Below, piece after piece: positions 1 through 9,090 of a DNA stretch of 64,000 bases; within the stretch, counting starts at the first letter, position 1; the number at the start of each line of letters is the position of its first letter. Made by a program: the position numbers and the translations under genes. Origin of the DNA: Ricordea florida (lineage: Eukaryota > Cnidaria > Anthozoa > Corallimorpharia > Ricordeidae); the NCBI GenBank assembly GCA_949710005.1, contig OX453282.1, positions 16,390,709-16,454,708 on the forward strand. The letters run 5' to 3'. Below the pieces are notes generated by a model that made no database searches, was not told the DNA's origin, and saw only the letters and a program-made list of their open reading frames with translations.

Positions 1-167
1 AAGCATTTCATTGTGGCACCCTCTAAAACTAATATGTGCATTAGCCGTTGTGATCAACGCGATGGCAAAATTGTATTTGATCAAGGCTCCTAAACATAGC
101 AGAAAAGAAAGACAAGTTGTCAAAAAAGCGCACTGGTGAAAAAGTTCTAACTTGAAAGTTCAATTAC

Positions 168-402
168 CTTGTAAAGAAAAGGCGTGAATAATACTTTGTC
201 TTGCGGCCGCTCTTTTAGCGATTTCAGTTGGTTGTTTGTGAAGTCTTTCTTTTGATACTGGGTGGAAGCATATTTTTATCTTTGTGTGAAAATGAAGTAA
301 AATTTCTGTGTGAACAGTGCTCATGAAAGCAGTTTTGTCATTGCCTGTAAGAACAGTTTCGTATAACTCCTGTAAGAAAAATGTGATTCGATTAAATGCC
401 AT
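168..402 (-). CDS. Possible first coding exon, unknown protein
   Basis: An ATG at 402 opens about 78 codons that run to a good splice-donor match, AAG|GTAATTG, at 168/167. The peptide is mixed hydrophobic and basic (it contains LQELYETVLTG and HFHTKIKICFHPVSKER) and has no signal peptide. I do not recognise the family. An initiator exon ending at a consensus donor is more convincing than a random open frame, and the following exon would lie left of the window. It is the only stretch in the first 2 kb that looks like host coding sequence. It could still be chance, because nothing else of the gene is visible. Confidence 0.35.
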
Positions 403-2140
403 TTTGTCTTCCTAGGTTGTTTGGCTTTACGCCTTTATTTGGCACGGCTTCTTGAGCTGGGAGTAGCATGACAAGGAATGCGCGTGCGCAATACATGTAG
501 AGACTTAAAATGTCATGCCTACCAGAGGGCAACAAAGAAGTCTACGACATCGAAGAAAGAAATATTTTTTGGCTGTCTTTCATAACCAATTGATAGGGGT
601 TCGGATGTGGAACAAAGAGACTGCCACCAGAGCTTTACTTAACACATCAATTTATGTTGATCAAACTGATACTCGTTGCGTTTTGTTAAGTAACGGTCTA
701 CCAGGGAGCATTTTAGGCAAATGACTACCACAAATAGTCGAAAATCTTTACTATTTCGAAAGCTAGAACTATCATGTAGCGTTTGCCTTGACCAGTACGC
801 GGGGATCCGGATATGGAAATAAAAGTTTATGCAAACAATTTTTAGTTACCATAACATCACGAATCGTTCAAGACGTTGTCGTTGCGTTTTTCTCGGTATT
901 TTTTAAAAATTTTACACAGGGATCATTGTATGCGATACACATACAAACAAAAAATACTACCGAATTTCTAAGAAGGCGCGTACGTTCCCTTTATATCATT
1001 CGTGATATCACGTAAAACTGAATTTCAGCTTCACGATCACAATGAATTAAGCTCTTTCAAATCAAGAAATGAGATCCTATTTTTCCTAAATTTACAGCCA
1101 AATATTCATTGATCTATACTTTGTTGATGCAGGACAGATTGCACCAATCGCGAGAGGAAAGATACCGGCAGAAATCGCAGTTTACCTTTTCGGAAAAGAG
1201 CTTTGTAAAAACATCCGCCATTTTGAAAAAAAAATCTTCACAAACTAGCCCGGAGGAGCTGATAACTAAGAGGCCTGGTACCCAAGGTTTTTTGCCGGGA
1301 GTTTATTTTCTGTTTTTGCAAACAAAACAAAACTTAGTGAATTAGAAATACGACTCCCGCAAACCTCGCGAAGCTAGTTTTTCAAAAACTTGTAATGGTT
1401 TTTCCTATCAGGGATACAACCCCGATTGGTATATTTTCTTATGATTATATTATCATTATAATTTTTTTGACTTTATCATTTCTTGTAATTATTATCACGA
1501 TTATTATTTTTATTATTATCATCATCATCATTATCATTATTACTGGTATTGCTATTGTTATCTTTTTGTTTAACATAATATATTGTTATGGGGTGGGATT
1601 TATGTCATAATCTCTGTAAAGGTATTGTTCCTCTGAATAAGGTTTGCATCAGAGGTGGGAATAATTAAAACAGCTCTAAACAATACCATTTCTTCTTTAT
1701 GGCTTAGAATCTACTGCAGTCATTTGTCCATAAAGTTAGCGTGGAAAATCATGATTGAAAGCATAGGGCATTTATGTGACACTTGTTATTACATACAGCA
1801 CACTTGAAATGAATATATAAGAAAGGTCATACAAATTTTGGCATTGCAAACTTTAGTTTCTTCTTAGTTTTTCCAATGTTAAATGTCAACTGCATATAGA
1901 TTTTGTTATTTAATATTGGTATTTGATATCACAAAAATGAAGTAAACAGCAGTAATGAACAAGGTTAATATGTTAGGTCTAATTTTGTAAAGTAGGGCTT
2001 AAATTAACTTCTCATTTGTGGGAAACGGGCAGGGATCCTAGATAGCAGTTCCCATGGGCTCAAGTTAAAACTGACTCATTGTGAAAAGGTTGTGAAACTT
2101 GCCTTCCCCCAATGTACTATTACTGAAACCTTTCAACGAG
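403..2140. other. Intergenic DNA, no gene seen
   Basis: AT-rich DNA with only short, low-quality open frames on both strands. It includes the triplet-rich stretch 1440-1570 (ATT/ATC runs), whose apparent polyisoleucine frame is a by-product of composition. I see no domain, RNA gene or repeat boundary here. Confidence 0.6.
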
Positions 2141-2142
2141 AG

Positions 2143-2560
2143 AATACATATATATATATATATATATATATAGTTGTGTAGAAAAGAAGGTTTGCCAACG
2201 ATGACGCTAGTGAGAAGGATCCCAAAGGATACGCGACGCTTACACTCGGTGGATTTAGTAGGAATGAAAGAGGAACAGCGAACTTCTCACATGAGGTTTA
2301 ATACTGTAGACGTTTCGCCCATTCGGGCTTCTTCAGTACAGTATGTAAGATTAAAAAGATTACAAATACTTGGAATAAAAAAACTATATATTTTTGGCTA
2401 TATATTTTTTTATTCCAAGTATTTGTAATCTTTTTAATCTTACATACTGTACTGAAGAAGCCCGAATGGGCGAAACGTCTACAGTATTAAACCTCATGTG
2501 AGAAGTTCGCTGTTCCTCTTTCATTCCTACTATATATATATATATATATATATAGCTCTT
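2143..2560. repeat. Long inverted repeat between TA microsatellites (Penelope-type debris)
   Basis: Two arms of about 135 bp, left 2256-2392 and right 2400-2532, are near-perfect reverse complements around a loop of roughly 10-20 nt, so a transcript would fold into one long hairpin. (TA)n tracts flank it at about 2146-2172 and 2531-2554. Each arm carries one hammerhead-like motif with a perfect 7-bp stem I. The lead-in at 2180-2230 resembles 53805-53840 (a shared GAAGGATCC-AAAGGAT block), so one Penelope-type family seems to be represented at both places. Confidence 0.7.
2445..2486 (+). ncRNA. Degenerate hammerhead-like motif (mirror copy at 2302-2343, minus strand)
   Basis: The order is stem I 5' strand TACTGTA, core CTGAAGA (consensus CTGATGA), stem II GCCC-GAAT-GGGC, then GAAACGTC, then TACAGTA, which is the exact complement of the first stem. 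The core has U to A at one conserved position and stem III has no loop, so self-cleavage is doubtful. The same motif is present inverted at 2302-2343 because the locus is a hairpin. Motifs of this type are established in Penelope-like elements. Confidence 0.55.
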
Positions 2561-2753
2561 ATATATAGCTCTAGATATAGCTCTTTGGCTTTCATGCCCA
2601 AATTGAGCACTCTACTGGGATGAGTCATTGCCGCTAGCATTGCGCATGCTCGCTAGTTCTCTAGTTTGAGCACTCTGGCATGACTTAAATGAAACCACAA
2701 GTGTGGTTTCGTTTGAGGTGGCTATATAGCCATACCTCCATCCTAGCATCAGC

Positions 2754-2799
2754 ACTGCACTGATGAGGCCCAGAAGGCCGAAACAGTACTGTCTGCAGT
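2754..2799 (+). ncRNA. Hammerhead ribozyme (Penelope-type, minimal stem III)
   Basis: All invariant parts are visible in order: stem I ACTGCA (2754-2759), core CTGATGA (2760-2766), stem II GGCC-CAGAA-GGCC (2767-2779), GAAA (2780-2783), a short stem III CAG-TA-CTG (2784-2791), the cleavage triplet ending in GTC (2791-2793), and TGCAGT (2794-2799), which pairs perfectly with the first stem. Cleavage is predicted after C2793. The 3-4-bp stem III with a 2-nt loop is the minimal form known from Penelope-like retroelements, which often act as dimers. No reverse transcriptase is attached here, so this is a terminal-repeat remnant, followed by (TA)n at about 2800. Confidence 0.85.
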
Positions 2800-2827
<28 letters not shown>

Positions 2828-2830
<3 letters not shown>

Positions 2831-2960
2831 TAGAGTAAATGTTTGAAAGAAAATTTTCCCTGAATGGGATTTGAACCCACGTCTCCCCGCATACTCGTCG
2901 GGTGTGATAGCTACTACACCACCAGGATAACCATGCTGACAACATAGCAATCGAAGTGGT
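2828..2960 (-). mobile_element. tRNA-derived SINE, copy A
   Basis: On the minus strand an A box (TGGTGTAGTAG, 2911-2921) and a B box (GGTTCAAATCCC, 2866-2877) sit at tRNA-like spacing, in a sequence that still resembles a tRNA (Val-like D arm). It shares over 85% of positions with copy B at 3193-3324, including the non-tRNA tail (AATTAGAGTAAATG...) and leader. That makes it a SINE head rather than a tRNA gene. (TA)n lies directly next to it. Confidence 0.75.
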
Positions 2961-3192
2961 GTATTGTGTGATTGAAGACTGCGCATCCCGGCAATTTTCC
3001 TTCAAGGTGACATGGTAGTGGAAACCTATGACTCCGTTTGAAACCCAACTAAGGATGAAGTTAATGATGCACGACCGAAGTCAACTTAGCAGAAGATAAG
3101 GGAGGATCAAGTTAATGATACAGGCTATTTTTTTATTTAAATATGTGCATATGAAGAAACCACTAACCCTATACACCCCAAATAATCATATT

Positions 3193-3324
3193 AATTAGAG
3201 TAAATGTTTGAAAGAAAGTTTGCCCTGATTGGGATTTGAACCCACGTCCCCCGCATACTAGTCGGGTGTGATAACCACTACACCACCAGGACAACCATGC
3301 GGGCAACATAGCAATCGAAGTGGT
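3193..3324 (-). mobile_element. tRNA-derived SINE, copy B
   Basis: Second copy of the same repeat: A box at 3275-3285 and B box at 3231-3242, both minus strand. Same leader (CCACTTCGATTGCTATGTTG) and same tail as copy A. Two copies in the same orientation about 365 bp apart suggest local duplication or insertion into the same hotspot. Confidence 0.75.
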
Positions 3325-4220
3325 AGTGGAAGCCTTTTCGCAGAGGTCAAACGTATATATGTAAATGAGCTTAACAATGTAGAAAAAATGGAAAAACAAA
3401 ACGAGCAGTTGCTGAAACAGATTGCAAACCTTGAAAAACAATCGCTAGTGGAACCTCCCTGACGAGCTCGAATTCCAGAGTTGAAAACCCCTCATCAGTC
3501 CCAAAACAGGAAATTAAGACAACTGAAAACAAGAGCCCAAAAAGCATTACATTTGTATGGCTATTTGGTTTGGAGCTCGAATGCTTAAAAATGAAGGAGC
3601 CATACAGTAGCACCGTTTATTAATAGCGACAACTTAAGTGCCCAAGCAAGAAGTGATAAAAACCTAACCCAATACGACAAGTTAAGCAATGACGACAAAG
3701 TAACTGCTTAAAGCATTCTTTATTTGATGGACAAATTCGGTGTTGGTGACGCATTTGTTTATGAATTGGCCATGTCTGTGGCTGAATTCTCTATTAAATT
3801 ATATCTTATTAAACAGGCAGATGACGATCACCCCAACACCAGGACTGGCCCCAGGAGCCCTATACTCCTTTAAATCGTTATTGAAAGAAAGGATCAAAGA
3901 TATAGTAGGTATCATTGATTAAGAAGTGCAAAGGCCACAGTTTCAGTTCTACACTAAGTGCCATAGACTGTCTATGTCTATGAATGACCCAGCCTATGAG
4001 AGGATCAAGAGCTGGGTGAGTAGGGAGCAGCTGGGGAAAAAATATTGTTTTGTCTTGTGTGAAACAACCTCTATCAAAAAATCGAACAGACAGCCTTTGA
4101 CACCCAATATAGCTCTAATTGTATACCAGCGTATAAACACAGTTACAATAAAACTTTGAACTATTTATTAAGAAATTGTGTTCTCCGATAGCCAGAACAG
4201 GTTAGCACTAATTTTTACCA
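3325..4220. other. Intergenic DNA left of the Polinton
   Basis: Only short open frames with no recognisable domain are present on either strand. No RNA gene or repeat boundary is seen before the Polinton target site at 4221. Confidence 0.5.
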
Positions 4221-4226
4221 GATACT
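4221..4226. repeat. Polinton target-site duplication, left copy (GATACT)
   Basis: The six bases before the 5'-AG terminus match the six bases after the right terminus at 41600-41605 exactly. Six-bp duplications are the known integration signature of Polintons. Confidence 0.93.
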
Positions 4227-4266
4227 AGTAGTAAGGGGAGTCACTACATGGCAAATACTGCTTGCT

Positions 4267-5095
4267 CAAGAAACTGGATAAATCAAACGAGTTGATTAAG
4301 TAACTTATACCACCGTAAGGTAAATGGGAGGTGCTGATGTTTCGAGCGTTAGCCATTCGTCGGAGCGAATGAAAGGATTGTGGGTTACGTACAATTTATA
4401 AAGAGAAGTTTGGAGCCATGCTATTGGTGGAACCATAGCAGTGTGTGAATGGAAGTGAATAAATTAGAGGAATGATTAAATGAACGAGAAACGTTCGTTT
4501 ACACCGTGGGGATTAAGAGAACCGAGTTGGAAGATAAACTTCTGTTCTAGGTTTTTACGGCTTTCCGTGTTGCCCTGATGCACGGAAAGACCACATACCG
4601 CCATGTTGTGAGTTGAGTGGTTAGGTAGATTAAAGTGTTGCGCTACAGGTTTAGATGCATCTTTGTCATTTCGTTCGACGTCACGCAGATGTTCGCGGAA
4701 ACGGTCACCTAATCTCCTTCCGGTGTCGCCGATGTATATCTTCTTGCATAAGGTGCATTTTATGCAATAGATAACATTGGCGGAAATGCATATGAAACGG
4801 TCGGTGATTTTAAACGATCGTTTAGGTCCTGCTATTTTGTCTGTGTTGTGGATGAAAGGGCAAGTTTTGCATCTTTTGCTCCACCAATAGCATGGCTCCA
4901 AACTTCTCTATTTAAATTGTACGTAACCCACAATCCTTTCATTCACTCCGACGAATGGCTAACGCTCGAAGCGTCAGCACCTCCCATTTACCTTACGGTG
5001 GTATAGCTTACTTAATCAACTCGTTTGATTTCTCCAGTTTCTTGAGTTTCAATTTCCCACCGACACAGCACCAGCTTCTTTAGAAACTATCCCTA
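4267..5095 (-). mobile_element. Penelope-like element inserted in the Polinton terminal repeat
   Basis: The 829-bp insert is bounded by a 14-bp target duplication. Within it, 4265-4431 and 4881-5046 are inverted copies of about 167 bp at over 90% identity. Each copy carries a hammerhead-derived motif (GACGAATGGCTAACGCTCGAA, then GC or AC, then the TC of the cleavage site). Between them lies a minus-strand GIY-YIG reading frame. Penelope-like elements typically consist of a reverse transcriptase plus GIY-YIG with repeated ends. The transcriptase is missing here, so this is a 5'-truncated or internally deleted copy. Confidence 0.85.
4476..4901 (-). CDS. GIY-YIG endonuclease domain of the Penelope-like element (3' part)
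   Basis: 141 codons, open to its stop. A Cys-rich lead (CKTCPF...IYCIKCTLC) precedes the GIY-YIG core, seen as KIYIGDTGRRLGDRFREH, where YIG, the conserved Arg and the His/Glu region are recognisable. In Penelope-like elements this nuclease makes the target nick for retrotransposition and sits at the C-terminus of a fused RT-endonuclease. Only that C-terminal part is here; the start lies inside the right inverted arm. The frame is intact, so the insertion is younger than the Polinton it sits in. Confidence 0.85.
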   Translation of the reverse strand: MEPCYWWSKRCKTCPFIHNTDKIAGPKRSFKITDRFICISANVIYCIKCTLCKKIYIGDTGRRLGDRFREHLRDVERNDKDASKPVAQHFNLPNHSTHNMAVCGLSVHQGNTESRKNLEQKFIFQLGSLNPHGVNERFSFI

Positions 5096-5326
5096 AAATA
5101 CTGCTTGCTGATTGGCTGTTGGGATTTGGTGAAAACCGGTCAAACCGGTCAAACAGGTTTGGCCGGTTTGGGAAAAATGGTTTGACGGGTTTTGGGTAGC
5201 GTGGTGCAGGGTGCGCCGGAAAAAAAGGTTATAAGAAATAGATTGTGTGTTTGTGGATTTATTCTTATGGACAATTTTTCATTCATTCATTCTTCACTCG
5301 GGCGGGGTTTATTCGAACAGCCAAAA

Positions 5327-5524
5327 ATGGAGGTGAATGAGAAAGAAGTCGTTGAGGTTACCGAAGTAGTCGATGAGGTTGCCGAGAAAGGAGTGGGTGT
5401 GTTGGCAGATGCAGTGAAATCCTTGAAACTTGAACCGCAGATGGAAAAGGATGGTTTGCAGGAGCAAATCAAGATGTTTTTGAAAGGTGGAAAGCGTTTG
5501 GACAGCACCCTTTTCAGCCAATAA
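5327..5524 (+). CDS. Polinton left-end small acidic protein (paralogue at the right end)
   Basis: ATG at 5327 gives 65 codons. It has a Glu/Val-rich N-terminus followed by VLADAVKSLKLEPQMEKDG. The complement of the right end encodes a shorter related peptide (VLAEAVRALNLEPQMGQ, 41408 down), so both Polinton arms begin with versions of the same gene just inside the inverted repeats. I do not recognise a domain; the C-terminal half is predicted helical. Its role is unknown. A position straight after each repeat would fit an early regulatory or accessory protein. Confidence 0.5.
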   Translation: MEVNEKEVVEVTEVVDEVAEKGVGVLADAVKSLKLEPQMEKDGLQEQIKMFLKGGKRLDSTLFSQ

Positions 5525-5806
5525 CAGAAAAGTGGGTTATGTAGAGTATACCGAATGGTTGATAATATGATGACAAAGAGGAAAGGAAAACGGTGGATGG
5601 ACCTGGTATGGACATTGGATAAAACGTGGTGGAATTACAAGGAGCGCAATAACCGTTCGGAATGGAGTCCGACCAATGGAATCATGAAGCAGTATACATG
5701 ACAAGAGGTGATTACTTTTCTAAATGTTACAATTGTTAATAGATAGATGGTATTTTACTGAACGTATAGAATAATGATCTGAAATAACGTCTCGATAAGG
5801 GAACAT

Positions 5807-6022
5807 TTATGGGTTGAAAATGTTGATAGCTTCACAAAATTCGCAAGTGCAACAAGTGTGATTGATATATATCTGATAATCTTTGCAGTGTCTGCATCGA
5901 TGTCTGCAAATTTGTGACACTTCACATTGTTGGCAGCGAAAAGCACATTGACAAAGATCGTATAAAAAAGGTGTCATATACCCTTGATCATCGTCATCTT
6001 TACTATCGTCACCACTATCATC
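5807..6022 (-). CDS. Acidic/Cys-rich exon, copy 1 (Polinton left arm)
   Basis: A splice acceptor (CTTTTGTAG|GATGATAG) at 6022 starts 71 codons ending in a stop at 5807. The first 13 residues are almost all Asp/Ser/Lys. The rest holds Cys clusters CQCAFRCQQC, CRHRCRHC and CCTCEFC, likely zinc ligands. Copy 2 at 6169-6411 has the same acidic head and spaced Cys clusters, so they are paralogous exons. No named domain is recognised. Adintoviruses carry small zinc-binding oncoprotein-like genes in accessory arms, but I see no LxCxE motif, so that link is only a suggestion. Confidence 0.5.
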   Translation of the reverse strand, partial: DDSGDDSKDDDDQGYMTPFLYDLCQCAFRCQQCEVSQICRHRCRHCKDYQIYINHTCCTCEFCEAINIFNP

Positions 6023-6048
6023 CTACAAAAGATAATATATTGGTTCAT

Positions 6049-6148
6049 TTACATATTTCTACATTCGATGGCATTATGTATGGAATCTCTTATAAACTCT
6101 TCAGTATGAATATATTCTTCATCACCAGCGTCAAAAATCCCTATCGTC
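6049..6148 (-). CDS. Small exon-like frame between the two Cys-rich exons
   Basis: An acceptor, TTTTTTTGTAG|GACGATAGG, at 6148 leads into about 32 open codons (acidic, GDEEYIHTEEF...) ending in a stop at 6049. It resembles neither Cys-rich copy. Its place between two paralogous exons with similar acceptors suggests alternative terminal exons of one transcript. Weak evidence: splicing is inferred from motifs only. Confidence 0.3.
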
Positions 6149-6168
6149 CTACAAAAAAATTAAAAGAA

Positions 6169-6411
6169 TTACTGCAGGGATAGAGTACGTATGTGCCAGA
6201 AGAGAGCAACACATTCTTTGCAATCACAGAAACCTAAATCATCGTACATGGAGTAACAATAGTCACAATCACAACCAAAATAAGTGTGCTGATCTGCATT
6301 GTCCATATTGCTGCAGATGTCACAATTACAAGCTGACAAGTCGAAAAGTAGTTCGGAAATGTCATTATCGCTATCCTGAAATAAACTACTCTCATCATTG
6401 CTATCCTCATC
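6169..6411 (-). CDS. Acidic/Cys-rich exon, copy 2 (Polinton left arm)
   Basis: Acceptor CTTTTCTCAG|GATGAGGAT at 6411, with a second acceptor-like TTTATTTCAG|GATAGCGAT at 6375 in the same frame. The peptide starts Asp/Glu/Ser-rich and then shows three evenly spaced CxCxxC units (CNCDIC, CDCDYC, CDCKEC) before a stop at 6169. Three CxCxxC units in about 45 residues imply a metal-binding fold. An acidic activation-like head joined to a zinc module would suit a transcriptional regulator, but that is inference. Paralogue of 5807-6022. Confidence 0.5.
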   Translation of the reverse strand, partial: DEDSNDESSLFQDSDNDISELLFDLSACNCDICSNMDNADQHTYFGCDCDYCYSMYDDLGFCDCKECVALFWHIRTLSLQ

Positions 6412-6451
6412 CTGAGAAAAGATGATTATTTTTTTAATCGTCATCTGATAT

Positions 6452-6917
6452 TTGTTCTTAATGAATGAAACATCATCAAATCAGCGTAAACATATTCAAT
6501 ATCTAATGCATTATATCTATCCGAAAGAAAACTTGCACAATCATCAATTGATTGAATTATCTGTAGAAAATCAATTTAAAAACCGTCAACTAATAAACGA
6601 AGAACCTTTCTTGTGCAGTAATATAAACCATCGTAGATACGTAATAAGTTGTAGATGTATTACATATCAGTTTGTTGAACAGGACCGTCTATTGCTTCTT
6701 GGTATCTATCCGAAACAAAACTTGAATAATCATCAATTGACCGAATCATCTGTGAAAAAGATTAAAAAGACGGCAAATCAAGCATACTTCGAAGCGTTCT
6801 TAAGGAACTTAATAAATCATCGTAAATATCTAAAATATCCAGTAGATTGTACTCTCCTACTACTTCGTTGGATCTTTCTATACACAAGCTTGTACATTCA
6901 TCGATCAATTGGATTAT
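6452..6917 (-). repeat. Tandem exon-like modules, three diverged copies
   Basis: Minus-strand units start after acceptor-like CAG at 6917, 6749 and 6560 (spacing 168 and 189 bp). Each begins with IIQ/MIR-x-IDD/E-C/Y-x-S followed by acidic residues and a leucine-rich end, for example LLDILDIYDDLLSSL in the first. The copies share the sequence ATAATTCAATCAATTGATGATT with scattered changes. One copy has a stop in mid-module. They look like duplicated terminal exons of the same minus-strand transcription unit that carries the Cys-rich exons. Confidence 0.5.
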
Positions 6918-7097
6918 CTGTAAAAAGAAAAAAGCTAATATTATAGGAAACGAATACAATCTTGACCATAGAGAAACAATGTTATTTTTAATATCTTCTT
7001 TCTTAACTTAGCACTTATGATTTCTTCGTTTATACACATGATGCTCTACGAAAAAAAAAACATAAGCTCATTTACTATCATCTACCTCGTCAATGTC

Positions 7098-7365
7098 AAA
7101 AAACAACAATAGACGGGGATCGATTTCCATGACACACAATAGGTTTTTTGCTAGTGGGACAAAAACAACATACATCATTTTGAAGAATGTGTGTTTGATC
7201 ACAATGATTATCAATACTAGTAATGGCATCATCGTAATTTCCAACATGTTGTTCAACAATAACAGTTGTAAACAAATTAATTAGAATCGTTCCTGTCGAA
7301 CGCACGTTACGTCTGAAGCGGGGTGATATCATGTTTAATACTAATCTTTGAATGTCTTCTAGTAG
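7098..7365 (-). CDS. Exon-like frame with CCFC cluster (Polinton left arm)
   Basis: Acceptor TTTTGTATTTCAG|CTACTAG at 7365 opens about 88 codons to a stop near 7098. It has a leucine-rich start, an acidic middle (NYDDAITSIDNH) and a Cys/His-rich end (CDQTHI...CCFCP...VCHGN). The layout parallels the Cys-rich exons at 5807-6411 and may be a third diverged member. A further acceptor at 7580 starts a 44-codon frame (7446-7580) without cysteines. No domain recognised. Confidence 0.4.
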
Positions 7366-7445
7366 CTGAAATACAAAACAAACATCATGTAAGGTGGAAA
7401 TCGATCATCGTTTTAAATTGTGTTCCCTATTTATAAAAAAAGTTT

Positions 7446-7580
7446 CTAGAATGTATCAAACAAGAATTCAGTGGCAAGTTGTTTATGTATAAATAATGAA
7501 GCAAAGATCTTTTTGTGTCCGAATACTAAGTAGCCTCCGATACTCGGTTCTAGATGATAGGAACGGGTTTCTGGATACAT
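7446..7580 (-). CDS. Exon-like open frame, unknown
   Basis: A strong pyrimidine tract and acceptor (TTTTTTTGTTTTCAG|ATGTATCC) precede 44 open codons and a stop. The peptide is aromatic-rich (YLVFGHKKIFASLFIHKQL). It sits in the same minus-strand series as the exons to its left. Function unknown; it could be chance. Confidence 0.3.
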   Translation of the reverse strand: MYPETRSYHLEPSIGGYLVFGHKKIFASLFIHKQLATEFLFDTF

Positions 7581-7599
7581 CTGAAAACAAAAAAATACT

Positions 7600-8677
7600 C
7601 AGTGAAAAACGAGCATAAAAATTGTTTTGCAAGAGATCGGCGATACGCTTTCACACCATGAAAGAGAATTTGACTGGAAAAGGCAAACACATTACGGTGA
7701 CGAAAATGTTCGTGATAGAGTAATCTCGAAGCTAACGTTTCGATCAAACTATTACTGTTCGATTAAGCCTCGTCTTATCCTGTTAAAGAATACTGCTCTG
7801 GATCTATCCTCATTTCGGAGTCTGAAATAAATCTGTGGAATAAAAACTAATTATCAGCCATATTTTGTGGTTGTGTATTGTGAAGAGCCATTATATACGA
7901 GTCCCATTATTCCAAACTTATTGAACGACGAAATCCATATCTTAGTGAATAAATTCTGTGAATTGTCGAACACACAGGACAACTACTATATGCAACTAAA
8001 CCTCCATGAATCATGCGACTACAAACCTAAAAGAAAAGAAAAAAAAATCTTAGGACTAATCTCGATAATGTTTCGTGTGCATAACTATACTCAAATTCCA
8101 CAACTTGAATCACCTGTGTGGAGATAGAAGAAGAATTACCTAAGATTTTCTTCAGTTGACGGTATCAAAAGGTTTGCAATCCTATATTCTTGATCCCTTG
8201 ACTTTAATGTTATCATTGTGTTAAATGGCATTTGAGCCTCTATGATATAATCCAATGCCTAATAGAAATTTTGTTAATCATAAATGTAATATTGATAATT
8301 GTAAATTATTTTTTTTATCTATTTTTATGCATATTGTGTCTGTGTTAAATGGTATTTGAGCATCCAGGACTTAATTCATAACCTAAATAGAGAATTTGTT
8401 TTTTAAAAAAAAGAAACACATCGAAGAGGGGGGGTGGGAGTACCACCCACCAATAAAAATAAAAAAAAAAAAGAAAAGTTATTTTAAGTGGTCTCCAACC
8501 TCCCCTTACAACCACCCCTAACCTCACAAAGTCATAGCTTTTGTTTTCTTTATTTACTTCATATCTTTTTTTTTTTAAAAATCAATCTTTATTTACTTCA
8601 TATTAAAAAAAACAAATATTCTTTTTTTTTCTTAGTGCATCATTCTCATAATATCGATGAAAACCATCTGAAAACAT
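7600..8677. other. Polinton left arm, no clear gene
   Basis: AT-rich with homopolymer runs. There is an acceptor-like site on the minus strand at 7825 (TTTATTTCAG) but no frame longer than about 65 codons that resembles a protein. Poly-A/T and poly-G runs occur around 8400-8640. Confidence 0.4.
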
Positions 8678-8825
8678 TGTTGTTTGCGGAATTACTTCTT
8701 CCTCGCTGGCAGCAGAGAGGTACCCCTGGTAACTGGAATCTTGACAAGGAGTGCAACTCTTTCTTCACAACAAGGCTAATCTCGTTTATTTCACAATGCG
8801 TTACTCGTTTTATGGCCTCTTTACA
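8678..8825 (-). repeat. LTR-like direct repeat, left (3') copy
   Basis: 148 bp with TG...CA ends, matching 22218-22365 at 142 positions. On the minus strand it begins TGTAAAGAGG and ends GAACAACA-like. No clear polypurine tract lies beside its inner edge, which weakens the LTR reading. Confidence 0.6.
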
Positions 8826-9090
8826 GGAAATTATTACGTTTGCTTCGCATCCAGTGAACATGAATTTGAGCATTTGCATCCCTACTGCGCTTTCTGCACT
8901 CGCCAGTTTCGAATATACTGAAATCATCAACACAAATTGCGAGAGATGCCACAAGTAGTGGCGAGTTCGAGTTACTGAAATGCGATATGTAGAACTCTGC
9001 TGTCACGCAACGCTCTCTTAAGAATTGTATACGCACCGCCTTTTATAATCAGCGCGCGAATCAGTTATTCGTGAAACGTACAGTGCTCAG

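Larger units (their letters stand above)
4227..5200 (+). repeat. Left terminal inverted repeat, split by a Penelope-like insertion
   Basis: 4227-4266 continues at 5096-5200. Together they match the complement of 41470-41599 at most positions. The inner part is rich in GGTTTGACC/GGTCAAACC blocks, which are themselves short palindromes. The split is marked by the 14-bp direct repeat AAATACTGCTTGCT at 4253-4266 and 5096-5109, the target duplication of the intruding element. Confidence 0.88.

Noticed and set aside
1395..1610. Open frame rich in isoleucine
   Set aside because: Product of ATT/ATC triplet runs; low-complexity DNA.
2861..3300. Two tRNA-like sequences with A and B boxes
   Set aside because: They share leader and tail with each other outside the tRNA part and have mismatched stems, so they are SINE copies, not tRNA genes.
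5807..6411. Retinoblastoma-binding LxCxE motif in the Cys-rich exons, which would make them adintovirus oncoprotein-like
   Set aside because: No LxCxE is present in any of the exons; only the zinc-type Cys spacing remains.
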